A stretch of DNA of 64,000 bases from Eutreptiella sp. 'Long Island Sound 2002' (lineage: Eukaryota > Euglenozoa > Euglenophyceae > Eutreptiales > Eutreptiaceae): assembly GCA_964036045.1 (NCBI GenBank), contig OZ038385.1:43637722-43701721 (forward strand), in the 5' to 3' direction. Shown here in pieces: positions 11,165 to 22,210 of the stretch. Position 1 is the stretch's first letter; each line of letters starts with the position of its first letter. A model generated the notes under the pieces. That model saw nothing but the letters and a program-made list of their open reading frames with translations, was not told the DNA's origin and ran no database searches. Made by a program: the position numbers and the translations under genes.

Positions 11165-13077
11165 GTTCAAAAAACTTTCTGTTCTGACCGGCTTGAGCAA
11201 CGACCGAGTTCTAGAGTTCTGAGTTCAACCAGCGGAAAAGCTGCATTCGTAACAAGCTGGATTTTTCATTTTTTCCTCTTCTCTTCGCAGTACGTGGGGA
11301 TTCACTATGAGGTGAAGTTGTTCCACAACGCTACCTCCGCTCTTGGGAAGCAGCTTGGAGTCCAACTGCGGGCGATGCAACCAGGTCTACACTTCAGCTC
11401 TGGGTGCCTGTAGGATTGCCGTACAATGAGGCCTGTGAGACGGCCGTGAAGACAACGACTTCGCCGAAGCTTGGAGTGCAGGAGCTGATTTACGACGCTG
11501 TCTTTATCACCGTGACCAGCGATGTTCTGTGGAAGCACGCCAGGGAGTGCTGACGACATCTGTTGCCGATTTCGAGGACAAGGCCCTTTCGTTGGATGAT
11601 TTCTGGGCAGGCATTCCTTGCAGATACGGGGCCAGTTCCTCAAGGAGAACAAGATCAGTGACGGCCAGAAGCTTCGTGGAGACCGGCGTTCGCCGGCGGC
11701 TTTGGCAAGGCCCAATGGAGGGCCATCCCCTTCGAGTTGAAGCCTCGTTGTGGCAAACAACTTCAAAGCAGTGTTCGTACTCGGATTAAAGTCCAGTGTG
11801 TATACGTGCGTTCGAGCGTGCGTGCGTTTGGGCTCAGCGGCCTGGGACAGCTCTGTTTGAGAGCTTGATTGGTTTGATTGGTGTTCTTGCGGCGGCGAGG
11901 CCGCGGTGTTTCACGGCAGTGAGGCCGTGTTGCTTATATTTCAACTTGTTTATTTTTAGCGGCAGTGAGACCGCAGTTTTGGTTTTTTCTTGCATGCAGA
12001 CACAGTGCTGGTACTAGGCACACCAGTACTGGTGCGGTGCTGACGAGCCCCGCACACGTTTGTATGTGTACTTTATACTCTCAGTCTTACTTGTATATTT
12101 ATATTACTTTTTTGTTTTTTGGCAAACTTGACGCTGGTTGTTTTGTGGAGCTCATGAGCACCAGAGTTGGTCTGTTTTTGCTGGTTGTCGTTGGGGTTCA
12201 GCAAGCCAGTGTCTTTTTTGTTACGTTCTCTGTTTGTCTGCAGACAGTGGTGTGGCAGTGTTTGCCCTGTCTTGAATCTACATGATCATTTGATGCATCT
12301 AAGTGAAAATTGGGTCAGACGTTAACAGGAGCTCACAGCTTGAAGTCAGGTTTTTTGCAGTGTGTTTTGCTTATGCATATATGGCTTTGTCTTTGTTTCT
12401 GCTATCTCACTATAGATGTAGCGTTGTGGTAGTGAGCCTATGTCTAGTGGATCAGGATTTTGGGTTGAGCACTCAGATTGGAATTGGGATTTTTTTTTTT
12501 TCATATGACAAAGTAACCGACCGAAACACTTCTATTCTACCACACCACGTTGACAGCTACGCCCACAGTGACTTGCTGTATGTTCAGACTACCCATTTCT
12601 CACATTGTAGTAGATATCATGTCACTGAGGTAGTCCCGTTGTCGGTAGTTCCATGTTTTGCAGTGTTGTGGCGTTTTCTCTTTGTTCACAGCTACAGTTC
12701 ACAGTGATACAGTGTTAGCCATAAAATTATGTGTATCAGGTACACAGCGACAGCCAACTGTGTGTGGGTAGTATTTCTGTTTTAAACTGCGGGCCTGAGC
12801 CCAATACATTTTCACACATTGCTACACGAGGTACATGCTGGGTGGGCCCGGAGAGTTCTTAGTTGACCGTAGATGCACTTGTTGGTGTGTGCACGTTTGG
12901 TTGTGTGTTGTGCATCAGCTGTGACTCACATGCACTGCACTAAGATATGCACACCATGGGACAGCACAGTGTGTTGTCGGGTATCGCATGTCGACACGTG
13001 TCACAAACTGCAAATCCTCTTAGGTTTGTATCAGCGACAACATATGTGGGACAGTATGTTGTAGCTTAGAGGGGGGT
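11165..13077 (+). other. Interior of the non-autonomous LTR element; no coding capacity recognised
   Basis: Short open frames in the interior (for example 11796-12017 and 12303-12707) show no retroelement or cellular domain. They are Cys/Phe/Val-rich in the way of translated T/G-rich DNA. A short motif, ggcagtgaggccg, recurs near 11890-11970. Confidence 0.5.
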
Positions 13078-13543
13078 TGTAATAGGATTTATCAGTTTGT
13101 ATTTTAGTGGTCATTTCTGATTTTTTAATTCCCTTTTTGTTGTATTTATTCTGCCTTGAGCGACTCTGCCGAGGTCGCGGGAGCGACAGATTGACATTTA
13201 GATTAGTTTTACTGGCGATTTCATGTATTGAGAATTGTTTACTGATTTCTCGAATTTTCTTTCTGAGTGTCTCTATTTTTGATAGGGATGTAACAGCTTG
13301 TTTTTTGAACCAGCTACTGCTGGTTGACTTGGTTGGACTCTGGGGGACATGATCGCCGCCGTGTTGCAGTATTGATTTGGCGTGCTGATGATGCTGCGTG
13401 TGTTCGTGTTTATCTTGGCCATGGTTTTTTTGGGGGATTTTCGTAAACTGGTACTGGAGAAAAAGATTTGTGGCTGGCGAGTCCCAAAAACATCCCGAGG
13501 TGTTATTATCAAATGAAACCAAAGTATTACTGGTTTTATTACA
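13078..13543 (+). repeat. 3' LTR of the non-autonomous element
   Basis: It is the direct repeat of 10698-11164 with the same termini. It is preceded by a G-rich purine tract that fits a polypurine tract. Confidence 0.75.
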
Positions 13544-13921
13544 GTTCATGGTAGCAGTACCAGTACCAGTACCAGGGTCTACAGTTTTACAAGTGTTTAC
13601 ATGTGTTTTTTCTTCTAGGTGCAGTGATCAGAGCAAACAGTCTACACTGGTGCTCCACTCAGTGGTCCATTGATTTTTTTATCAGTATGACGCCCTTTCA
13701 GGTGGCATCAGGCTTGGGAGGGGAGTGTAATGTGACCACAGAGTTAGGATAGACAAGGGATAAACAGCAGCAGGAGTTTGAGTCCAGAGGTCTGCCAGTG
13801 ACCTATGATGATAGGGTAGGGATGCGAGCAGGAGATCGCTGAGTTCAGAATTGCGATCCTTGATGCTCTGTGTGCGTGAGCCTGCCTATTGGGTCGTGCG
13901 CACGCTGGTCTGCTGATAAAC

Positions 13922-15102
13922 CGCAAGTGTTATCCGGCGTTTTTCTCCGGATAAGGCTTATCCGGAGAAATTTGGCGCGGAGGCGCCAGAACAGCCGCAG
14001 GGAGTCAAAAAAGTCGGATTTTCCCCAAGTGCGCTGGCGCCGGCGGCTGGCGCAAAACATGCCAGTCGGAATCGGACTGCCACTGGGCATTTGGCGAACC
14101 ACCGCATTACCGCTCAGGCAGTGCGGCACTGTTGAAGCTCCGAAAATCATTTAATATAGATTTGTCCCGAGAAAAGTGAAATTTTTAAAAAAACCAAAGG
14201 CCCCGGGCCAAGCCCGGGGCCACACTGACCACAAACTGACAATGGGGCTTGCACACAACATTGCACGACACATGTTCACTCACACCTGCAATGCCTTACG
14301 ATCAGGTTTGGGGGTGTGGGACAAGGTGGAAGTGCCCTTTTACTGGACCTAAGAGTGTTTTTGACAAACCATGGTGCAAAGGTGTTGGGGGGGTAACTTG
14401 GCGCCACCGTGGAGTTTTTCCAATCCGTTTGGACCGTTGGAAAGCCCAAAGTGTCTACTTTTTGAATATGCATGGCCGTGCTAGGCCGTCTCACACCGGC
14501 TTGGAGCGGTCGGACCGTTATGGGTTGGAGGTAAGTCAAAAAAATGACAAAAATTTTTTTTTTCAGAACCGGGTTGCCAGAAGTACCAGGGGGGTAACTT
14601 GGCGCCACCGTGGAGTTTTTCCAATCCGTTTGGACCGTTGGAAAGCCCAAAGTGTCTACTTTTTGAATATACATGGCCGTGCTAGGCCGTCTCACACCGG
14701 CTTGGAGCGGTCGGACCATCATGGGTTGGAGGTTGGTCAAATCATTCAGTCAGTCAGTCAGTCACATCACTCAGCAAATCAACATCAATAATTTTGGGCC
14801 TTTTGCCCCTCATGGTGCTATGGGCTTGCATTTTGCAACAACAGGCTAAGGAGACAAATTTTGCAAATGTAAAATCTGAAATTTAAAGGCTAAGGAGACA
14901 AATTTTGACAAATTTAACATCTGAAATTTAACAGATGCACCAGAGAATAATAACAGTAATAATAATACAAATGTAGAAAAATGTGAAATATAATGTTCTG
15001 TCCTATAATGGGCTGAAATTGACCAAAATCTGGCTGCGGCGCCAAATTTCTCCGGATAAGGGTTATCCGGAGAAAAACGCATTTCTCCGGATAACACTTG
15101 CG
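13922..15102. mobile_element. Element with terminal inverted repeats (MITE-like)
   Basis: The left end (13922-13978) and right end (15039-15102) are inverted complements, running from CGCAAGTGTTATCCGG at the outside to AAATTTGGCGC at the inside, with a few differences. Each end itself contains a smaller palindrome built from CTCCGGATAA and TTATCCGGAG. No transposase is visible in the 1.2 kb, so this would be a non-autonomous DNA element. Target-site duplications could not be settled by eye. Confidence 0.65.
14388..14737. repeat. Two tandem copies, about 150 bp, offset 200 bp
   Basis: The segment starting GGGTAACTTGGCGCC at 14391 recurs at 14591 with few differences. Each copy ends near GGGTTGGAGGT. 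They lie inside the TIR element. A (TCAG)n microsatellite follows at about 14745-14764. Confidence 0.75.
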
Positions 15103-15429
15103 CTGATTGACGGTCCTGTGGGGACTGAGTTCACTGTGGTAGGAAAGTACTTCGAAGTACTTTATAGGCAGTAAAGTACTTTACATGCAGTAAAGTAGTT
15201 GCGCATGGGTCCCCAGATGTGCAAAATCCTACAGAGACACCGTCGACACGATTTTTCACAATCCAAGGGATCTGCGTTGCAATGGTATTGGACCAAGAAA
15301 AGCAGGTTGTCACGAATGCAAGCAGGGAGTGTGGGTTGGAAAGAGGTCTAGTCGCGAAAGGAGGTGCCAAGTCAAAAGGAATATGGGGTGTCCAAGTAAA
15401 ATATTGGTGCATTGGGACCACTTTCTGTT
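15103..15429. other. Non-coding, no feature recognised
   Basis: There are short repeats of aagtactttgc-like sequence near 15147-15198 and no gene that I can support. Confidence 0.4.
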
Positions 15430-15850
15430 CGCACTTGATTTCCTCTAGCAAGGTAGATACCCATGTTGGTTGGACAGTTGGTTTCGTCACCACAAGAGAG
15501 GTACGAATGTGCTTTCGCAGGTGATTTCCTCTTGCAAGGTAGATTACGAAGGTGGTTTTAGCAGTTGGATTCGTCGTGAAAGGAGGTGCCAAGTCAAAAG
15601 GAATATGCCTATGCAAGTGAAATGTTGGTTGCTTTTGATTTCCCTTTGCAAGGTAGACACAAATGCTGGTATGGGACTTTGATTCATCACAAAAGGGAGG
15701 TATGAATGTACTTTCGCTCTTGATTTCCTCTTGCAAGGATGATACGAATGGTGATGTTGCAGTTGGATTCGTCACCAAAAGGAATGTGGTTTCGCACTTG
15801 ATTTCCTCTTGCAAGGTAGACAGGAATGTTGATTTGCATTTGGGTTCCCA
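15430..15850. repeat. Degenerate tandem repeats
   Basis: A motif close to gatttcctcttgcaaggtaga recurs at about 15438, 15523, 15636, 15722 and 15800, joined by variants of ttggattcgtcac and aaaggaggtgcc. The period is irregular, about 80-115 bp. This repetition explains the open frames seen here. Confidence 0.6.
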
Positions 15851-16007
15851 ACTATTTTCGTCACAAAAGGCTGGCGCGATTCACACTTGTCTTAATACTT
15901 TTTTTGGTGTTGCTCGTTCTCCCTTTGCCTTTTGGGCATTGTGGAGAGGACAATCGCAAAGGGAAAGAAGGATGCAAAATAGAGCTAAAGGTATTTATGC
16001 CCTAATT

Positions 16008-16035
16008 ATGCATGTGCATGTGCATGTGTATGTAT

Positions 16036-16074
<39 letters not shown>
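16008..16074. repeat. TG microsatellite
   Basis: Interrupted ATGTG units pass into an uninterrupted (TG)n tract. The Cys/Val-alternating frames over it are artefacts. Confidence 0.9.
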
Positions 16075-16075
<1 letters not shown>

Positions 16076-17947
16076 ATCACATGTGTGCCAACCCTCATTG
16101 TTTCTTCTCTTTCTCTCTCTTTTCTTTTTTGGGGTGCCATTCCAGTTTGAGCCAGTTGCCCGTGACCGAGAGTCCGCTCACTGTCAGTCCATGTGTTCTG
16201 GGGCAGCTTGCCTGCCGGCATAGCGTGTTATACGCCAGCCTTCGCCTGCTCATGGAAACTGGTGGGAGTCCACCTGTCCTGGCCTGCCACAGCGGTATGG
16301 AGACTCCTCCATGCCGTGGTACTCTGGTGCTCCTCTCTATGGGGAAGCCGGTGTTACGGTGTGTGCACTCGCCTCGTGGCTAACCTCGATCTCAAAGTGG
16401 TTAGCCCCTCAGGGCGTGGCCGGGAGTCAGGGTATGAACAGACACGGGACTTGGGGTAAAGGGACCGAGCTCGATCTAGTGCCGAGAGACCCGGTGGGGC
16501 TCTCCCCACGGCTGCGGCGGCACAAAAGCTGTGAATGACATCCCATTTCCTCTTCTTTGAATTTCGATATGAGCATACATGGTGTTTGTACGCGCTGGTG
16601 TGTGTATGTGGGTGTGTGTGTGTCTCCAGGGATCCTTGAGGTCATGGATGATGGCAGAGCGGAAGTTATTGGGGATGCGCCTGCCACACTTCGTGTATCC
16701 CACGTTGGAGCTGGACCCGGATCCCCTACCACAGTGAACTCCTTGCCGTCCTGTGGTGCTAATAGTGTTAGTTCTATCCTTTGAGATAGGCGCACCACAG
16801 TGTGATACGAGTCAGTGGGGCAGCACAAACACAAAATGACACACAATGTATAATTAGGGATCAGTGGGGACCGACACCTTTATCCGCATTCTTGATGGGT
16901 CATCATGAGTCGTATAGCATAAGATCCGGTGATGGTATGCGTTACAGGATAACCACGACGTCAGGGTTTTCAGGAATTATGACGGATTGTTGAGGGTTTG
17001 CCTGTATACGTTTCATTGAATTTTGCATTCAAGTATCGATTGTTGACTTCGAATTTGCTCTCGTGGATTCATTCGAAGTATGTCTCAAGCGATTCCGAAT
17101 TATTTACTCAATTTGAATGCCCCATGTCCTTTTGATGGTTATTTGCCATACGACATCTTGTTTGTGTTCATAATGCATGTCATGGCGAGTGTGCCATTGA
17201 ATTTTGGTTTGATGGCTTCGCTTTTAATTTTAGGACGCCATGAGTTTCATGATTGGTTATGGGATTGATGCATGTTAATTTCGGTACTATCATCACATTC
17301 GCTTATTTGGGAGTCATTGTGTTCTCAATGTGAGATACGACCATGATGCATGCATGCCATGATCAATGATGTGTTGTAAATAAATATGATTGTCATGTAT
17401 GCACCTCTCTCTCTCTCAGGGTCTTGCAGAATTTACCATCCTCAAGTGAAGGGGTTTCAATCATCAATGAAGTGGGTATAATATCAAGGGGACTCCAAGT
17501 GATTCAGCCTCACTCGTCGACAATCATCATAGGTTCACACCAATTGTCTTGTTTGTGTTGTTGTGTGTCACATTTGCTTTGTGTTTTGTTGTTTGTCTAC
17601 TTGTGTACCCACCCATATGTGGTGTTTTGCACCGGGGTCATGTTGATTTCTGCACCAGTTTGTCTGTTGCCTGCGTACACTAATCTTGCATCATGCTGTT
17701 TTCAACGCTGTGCACAATACCCACTCACGTTGATTCCTGCACGAGGTGTGCGCGCACAGCATGGGTGCAGAATTTGCCGTGACGCTGATTTCCATGTCTA
17801 TATGTGCTCTGTGCACGAACTCTGTAGCCTGTGTATAGATTATGCATGCATACAAACAAATGACACAACTCAGAAAGTGCAGGGGATTCAACACATGCGC
17901 GGGGCAAACAGCAATGCGGCGATGGGACATCATGGAGCTAAACCAGT
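16075..17947. other. Intergenic; no gene supported
   Basis: No recognisable coding or RNA gene was found. There is a CT-rich run at 17403-17419 and several short open frames without domains. Confidence 0.4.
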
Positions 17948-19019
17948 CTATTGCTTTTTGTCCACCTCTTGCAACTCCAAGGGAAGCTGCGCCTTGAAAT
18001 TCTCATAGAACTCATCAGACATAGGAGCACCTGTGACACGCCTGTACTCCCTATCAATGGAGTGCCGTGGCAGCCTTGCTCTTTTCCAGAGCCTGCTGCC
18101 TGTTTCTGTATCCTCTGGTTGTTCATTAGACATCACCATAACAACCTGCTCCAACTGCAAGCGCAAAATGCTCTCGCTAGCAGCCGTGGACAAGTCTGTG
18201 GCAGGGCCAGCGGCTCTAGTGCCACTTACCAAGCCACTCTCAGATCTGAGTTCGGACTTCATTTGTCCCATCTCAGACTTGATCATGCGGCGCATAGAAG
18301 CAACACTGACCACGGACTCATCAGAGCCCGAATCAGAACCTGATGTTGAGCAACGGGAGTCAGAGGCAGAGGTGTCGGAGGTCACAGAACCAGACCTGCG
18401 CCTTTTCTTGCTGGCACTGCGCCTCTTCTTCTTGTTGCCTCCGCCCCCCGACGTCTCCTTACCCCCACCCCTTTTCTTCTTTCCGTCCTTGTTCTCCTTG
18501 TCCTTGTCCTTCCCCCCCCCCCCCACCCAACTGGTACCGGTTGTACTCTGGGCTGTCAGCCCATTTCTGCGCATCCGACAGCTCCACAAACCCCTTGTTG
18601 GGCAATCTCTTTGAGGGGTTCTGGGTGACCAACCAACCAATGTAATCACCCACCTCTTGCTCTAGTGGTTGCACAGCCCTGCACACTGCAGCAAGTTGCT
18701 GCAAGGGAATGCTGGTCAAGGGCTCCACAAACCACTGGTCTCGCTTTGTGGGCCGTGCCCAGATGAGGCACTGCCTGCCTGCGCGGTACACACCGCACAG
18801 AAGGCCCTCCTCCATCTGGCTGGGATCGGAACCAGCAACCGAGACGACAGCCAAATAGAGCCATTGCAGAACAACGTGGTCCAACAAACTATTACATTGA
18901 GGCACCAACAGTGCCACTAGCCCTGCATGCATTAGCCCTGCCTGTTGTGCTGCAAGTCTACTGCAACCTCTGCCTTTGCAGACCAGCCGCATGACTCTGG
19001 GAATGGCATGATCGTACAC
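17948..19019 (-). pseudogene. Unrecognised Lys/Ser-rich protein gene, split at a 13-base homopolymer
   Basis: Two overlapping minus-strand frames appear to be halves of one gene. The upstream half (19019 to about 18512) has a globular-looking N-terminal part with Trp and Cys (QMEEGLLCGVYRAGRQ, ALVVPQ-type hydrophobic stretches) and ends in a Gly run. The downstream half (about 18524 to 17948) continues with a basic, Lys/Gly-rich segment (KKKRRSASKKRRRS), a Ser/Asp-rich acidic stretch and a C-terminal part that may be coiled. They meet at a run of 13 C on the plus strand (18512-18524), where a one-base length error or mutation would shift the frame. No family is recognised; a nuclear or retroelement-capsid role is possible but unproven. 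If the run length is a sequencing error, the gene is intact at roughly 355 residues. Confidence 0.5.
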
Positions 19020-19672
19020 CTTTTGTCTCTGCTCTTAGTATTAGGTATGAGGGTGGGAAGACCCATTTGCTTGGGTGGCGGTACCTACGGTATGCGTAGG
19101 CCAGATGCAGATGGGAGGTGAGAGACAGAAATGGCAGAGGCATGTGTATACAAGACACCCAGGCGCCCTATGGTCTGAAAGTAAATTTTGAGAGATGACC
19201 ATGCCTGGAGCGCACCGTGCACTGTTTTCTGTTATACACAGCCTTTTGGAATTCTACTGATGAACCCTTTCACCTTGCGTGCTTGCTAGCGTCCTCTTCT
19301 TTTTCAACACCCCCGGAGACCCCCACCCACCATGGAACGGTTACCACGGAGTCGGAATATGAATGAAAGTTGTCAAACAAAACTAATCTTGCTAGATTAG
19401 AAGTGATCACTCAAAAGTATTCAGTGCATGCATATTGGCGTCCCGTCGGTCCCGTCGGTGGTATGGTTTATTTCCGGTCATCCAAAAGAGGTTCAAGTGT
19501 CCGTTGTGCTACTTTCTTTGCCTCTTTCATCGAATAGAAAGCAATTTATTGCCCAATGGCCTAAAGAACACTTGTTTGCTAAAGGCTGATAGTGTTTGCG
19601 TTGATCCGAAGGAGATGATTCAGTGATGGCTGCGCATTTGCCAATGCGCCAATTGATAGTCCACTAGTAGAT
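19020..19672 (+). promoter_or_regulatory. Upstream region of the giant PKS gene
   Basis: This stretch lies between the minus-strand gene and the PKS start, so the two would be divergently transcribed. No TATA box or other known element is clear. An in-frame stop at 19616-19618 precedes the PKS ATG at 19673, so that ATG is the first possible start in this exon. A further upstream exon cannot be excluded. Confidence 0.35.
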
Positions 19673-22210
19673 ATGACGAGTCCGATCACCACCAACCCAA
19701 TTGGACCTCTCTCCGTATCACCATGTCTACGAACCATCAATCAACATTGCCATGGGTATGTGGCCATGCCTGTACTACATCGAATGGAGTCGGTATTAAA
19801 AGCTATCGAGGCCAACCCATTGTCTTTGGAGCAGCTGCATGCCGCGTTCCCGTGCAACAAGGGTCATTTCCTAACAGCTTTACGGCTTTTGCAAGCTTTG
19901 GGGGTGCTGAACTATGAGGGCATGGCATGGAAGTGTGGCCCAAAGTTTTATTTGTGGCAAACAGCTCCGGTCGCTCCTCTGCACGGCTTTCTAGAAATCG
20001 ACGTCCGTGACGCCGTGGTTGGGGGAAAGGACGCTTCGCGGTTCAAGAAGCTGCTGACATGGTGGTTGGATGCGCGTAAGGAATGTTCCAGCGACATCAT
20101 CTGCTTCCTTGATGGATGTGCCATGACACCACTTGTGATTGGGTTGTTTGAGAGCAACTTGTTGCCTATGGCTGGGGGTCGTATTGAAGTGAAGGACAGC
20201 GATTTGGAACGGGCCATCTACGACCTAATGCGCGCGTGCGGCCTAGCCACTTCCGCATTCGAAGGAGAAGCTGCAGAAATCACGCCGCTTGGCAATGAGA
20301 TTTTGGCGAATCCGTTATCATACGGGATAGTGGAGTGGTACCGTCCCCTGCTCCAGGAATTGGATGAGTTGCTCTTTGGGGCATGTAAAGAGGTGCTTGA
20401 GCGCTTGTCACAGGGCCGCGAGGGACCTGCGAATGGTCCGATTAATTCGCTGGGGTCCGCGGAGTACGAATCCTACTCGCACGCCTTGAACGACCAATTG
20501 AAGGTGATGTTCGATACCGGAGATTACGAGAACCAGCCCCAATATGTGGCAGACACGGGATCGGGAGAGGGGCGTTTACTGCTGAGCGTGTATCAATATG
20601 TCATGAACCGCACCCAACGTGGACGCGTGTTAGACCAATATCCGCTGCGCATGGTCTATGCAGACTGCAAGGGCGCATCACTGCAAGCCATTGGAGAGAT
20701 GCTGGGCACCAATGGAGTGCCTTATCTGCTGTTGCATTCGGAGATAACGAACCCTTCTCAGTTTGCAAAGGATTTGCAGACAGTGCACGACATAGATCCG
20801 CAAGCGGTGCTGCACATCCGAGCGCTCCAGGACCACAAGCGATCGTTCTTGCCTGCAAGGGGGGATGCTTCAATTTGGGAGGCTTGCGATTTCAGTGGTG
20901 CATTTGTAGATGCCGAAGGGGGGGTCATTGCACCCCATGCCATTGTCCAGAATCTGGTGGATCATTTCCGGCAATGGGTGGCGATGATTGGGAGGCATGG
21001 GCTGATCGTGCTGGCAGCGCACGCATTAGACCCATTGGCGATGCGGAGCAATGTGGAGGATTGCACCAACGTGTCATTTGATGCGGTGCATGCATGGTGT
21101 CACGAGTATTTGGTGGAAGCACACGTCTGGCTGCTGGGGGCAGCCCGGGCAGGTCTGTACCCAAAGAGCTTTTGCGGGTTCCCTCCCCGACAACCACTCG
21201 TGAGGATGACGCTGAGCCACTTCGAGAGGAGGGCATATCAAGTGCAGCCTGCTACGTTGCAGGACATTGATGAGATGATGAGAGTCGCAAGGCTGCGATG
21301 GACCAGCGACATGATCCCAACGCCCGACCAGTTGCGGACGCTGATAACGAATTTCCCCCGACTCCAGCTGGCCTTCAAGCAGGAGGGGCGACTGGTGGGC
21401 TGGCTCATCACGCAGCGCGTCGTGGAGGACGAATTCCCACCAGAATTGACCGACAGGACCTTCACTGATCTGGGGCATCCGGAAGGCCAGTACATCCAGT
21501 TGCTGCGGGCTTTTGTGGCGCCCGGCAATGCGAAGGTGGGCGAGGAGGCCATGCGGTTTGGGTTGTTGTATTTTTCACTGCTCCCCGGCATCAAGGCCAT
21601 CATTGGTATTACGCGGTTCTCTGCATTTAGTACGCGAGGGAAGGGGATGGAAGCGGTGGAATATCTGCAAAGCATGCGGGACCCCACAGTGGCTTGGCAT
21701 GCGGGCCGAGGGGCAACGTTTCCCAAGGTTTTGCCTGGGTATTCTCCAAGTGATGAGGCCAGCCAAGGCTACGGGGTCCAGCTACGATACGAGCTGCAGA
21801 CGGTGTGGGATCGGGTACAGCCACAAGCGACCGCCAGTCAGGCAGCGAGTCAGACGGGCATCGACCAGGAAAGTGGCAAGCGGCAGTCGGTGTTGAAGCA
21901 AGTGACTGATATCCTGGCAGAACTTGACGTCCCGGATGTAGCTCCGAGTCGCTTACTGGGGGAGGCCGGGGTCGACTCTTTGGTTGCCCCTCAGTTTAGG
22001 CATGAGCTTGAGCAGGCGTTTCAAGTGTCGCTTCCCGCGTTCTTAGTCTATGATTATCCCACGTTGAATGCGATCACCGACCATTTGATGGAGTGCTTAC
22101 CAGAAACCTCCTCAGGCTCTTCCCACCCCGATTCCCATGGGTTGGGAGGCCCTGGTACCTGCCCCCGGCCCGAGTCCACAGGGATCACCACAGGGTCTTT
22201 GTCAACCCCA
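19673..22210 (+). other. Loading module: SAM methyltransferase-like, GNAT-like, ACP
   Basis: Residues about 30-520 resemble the methyltransferase of SxtA/AprA/GphF-type starter modules, with a SAM-site-like loop (ADTGSGEGR, from residue 293) and the segment SFDAVHAWCHEYLVEA before the junction. Residues about 521-700 resemble the GNAT domain that follows it in those proteins (VQPATLQDIDEMMRVARLRW). An ACP follows with GVDSL (Ser769, codon 21977-21979). In the known systems the methyltransferase alkylates malonyl-type units and GNAT decarboxylates them to yield an acetyl- or propionyl-type starter on the ACP. The starter here is inferred only. It is followed directly by KS1, which fits initiation of the chain. 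Confidence 0.75.

Larger units (their letters stand above)
10698..13543 (+). mobile_element. Non-autonomous LTR element (TRIM/LARD-like)
   Basis: Two direct repeats of about 467 bp, at 10698-11164 and 13078-13543, begin TGTAATA and end TATTACA, the TG...CA edges with short inverted ends expected of LTRs. A purine tract (AGAGGGGGG, about 13067-13076) lies just before the right copy, as a polypurine tract does, which sets the orientation as plus. The roughly 1.9-kb interior has no gag, protease or polymerase motif, so any movement would need enzymes from another element. I found no clear primer-binding site and no matching target-site duplication. Confidence 0.75.

Noticed and set aside
10654-13549. 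Lys/Ser-rich minus-strand frames of 159 and 172 codons in both LTR copies
   Set aside because: They lie antisense within the LTRs, differ by a frame change at a T/G run, and have no known domain.
16006-16221. Frames with His/Thr or Cys/Val repeats
   Set aside because: They translate a TG microsatellite.
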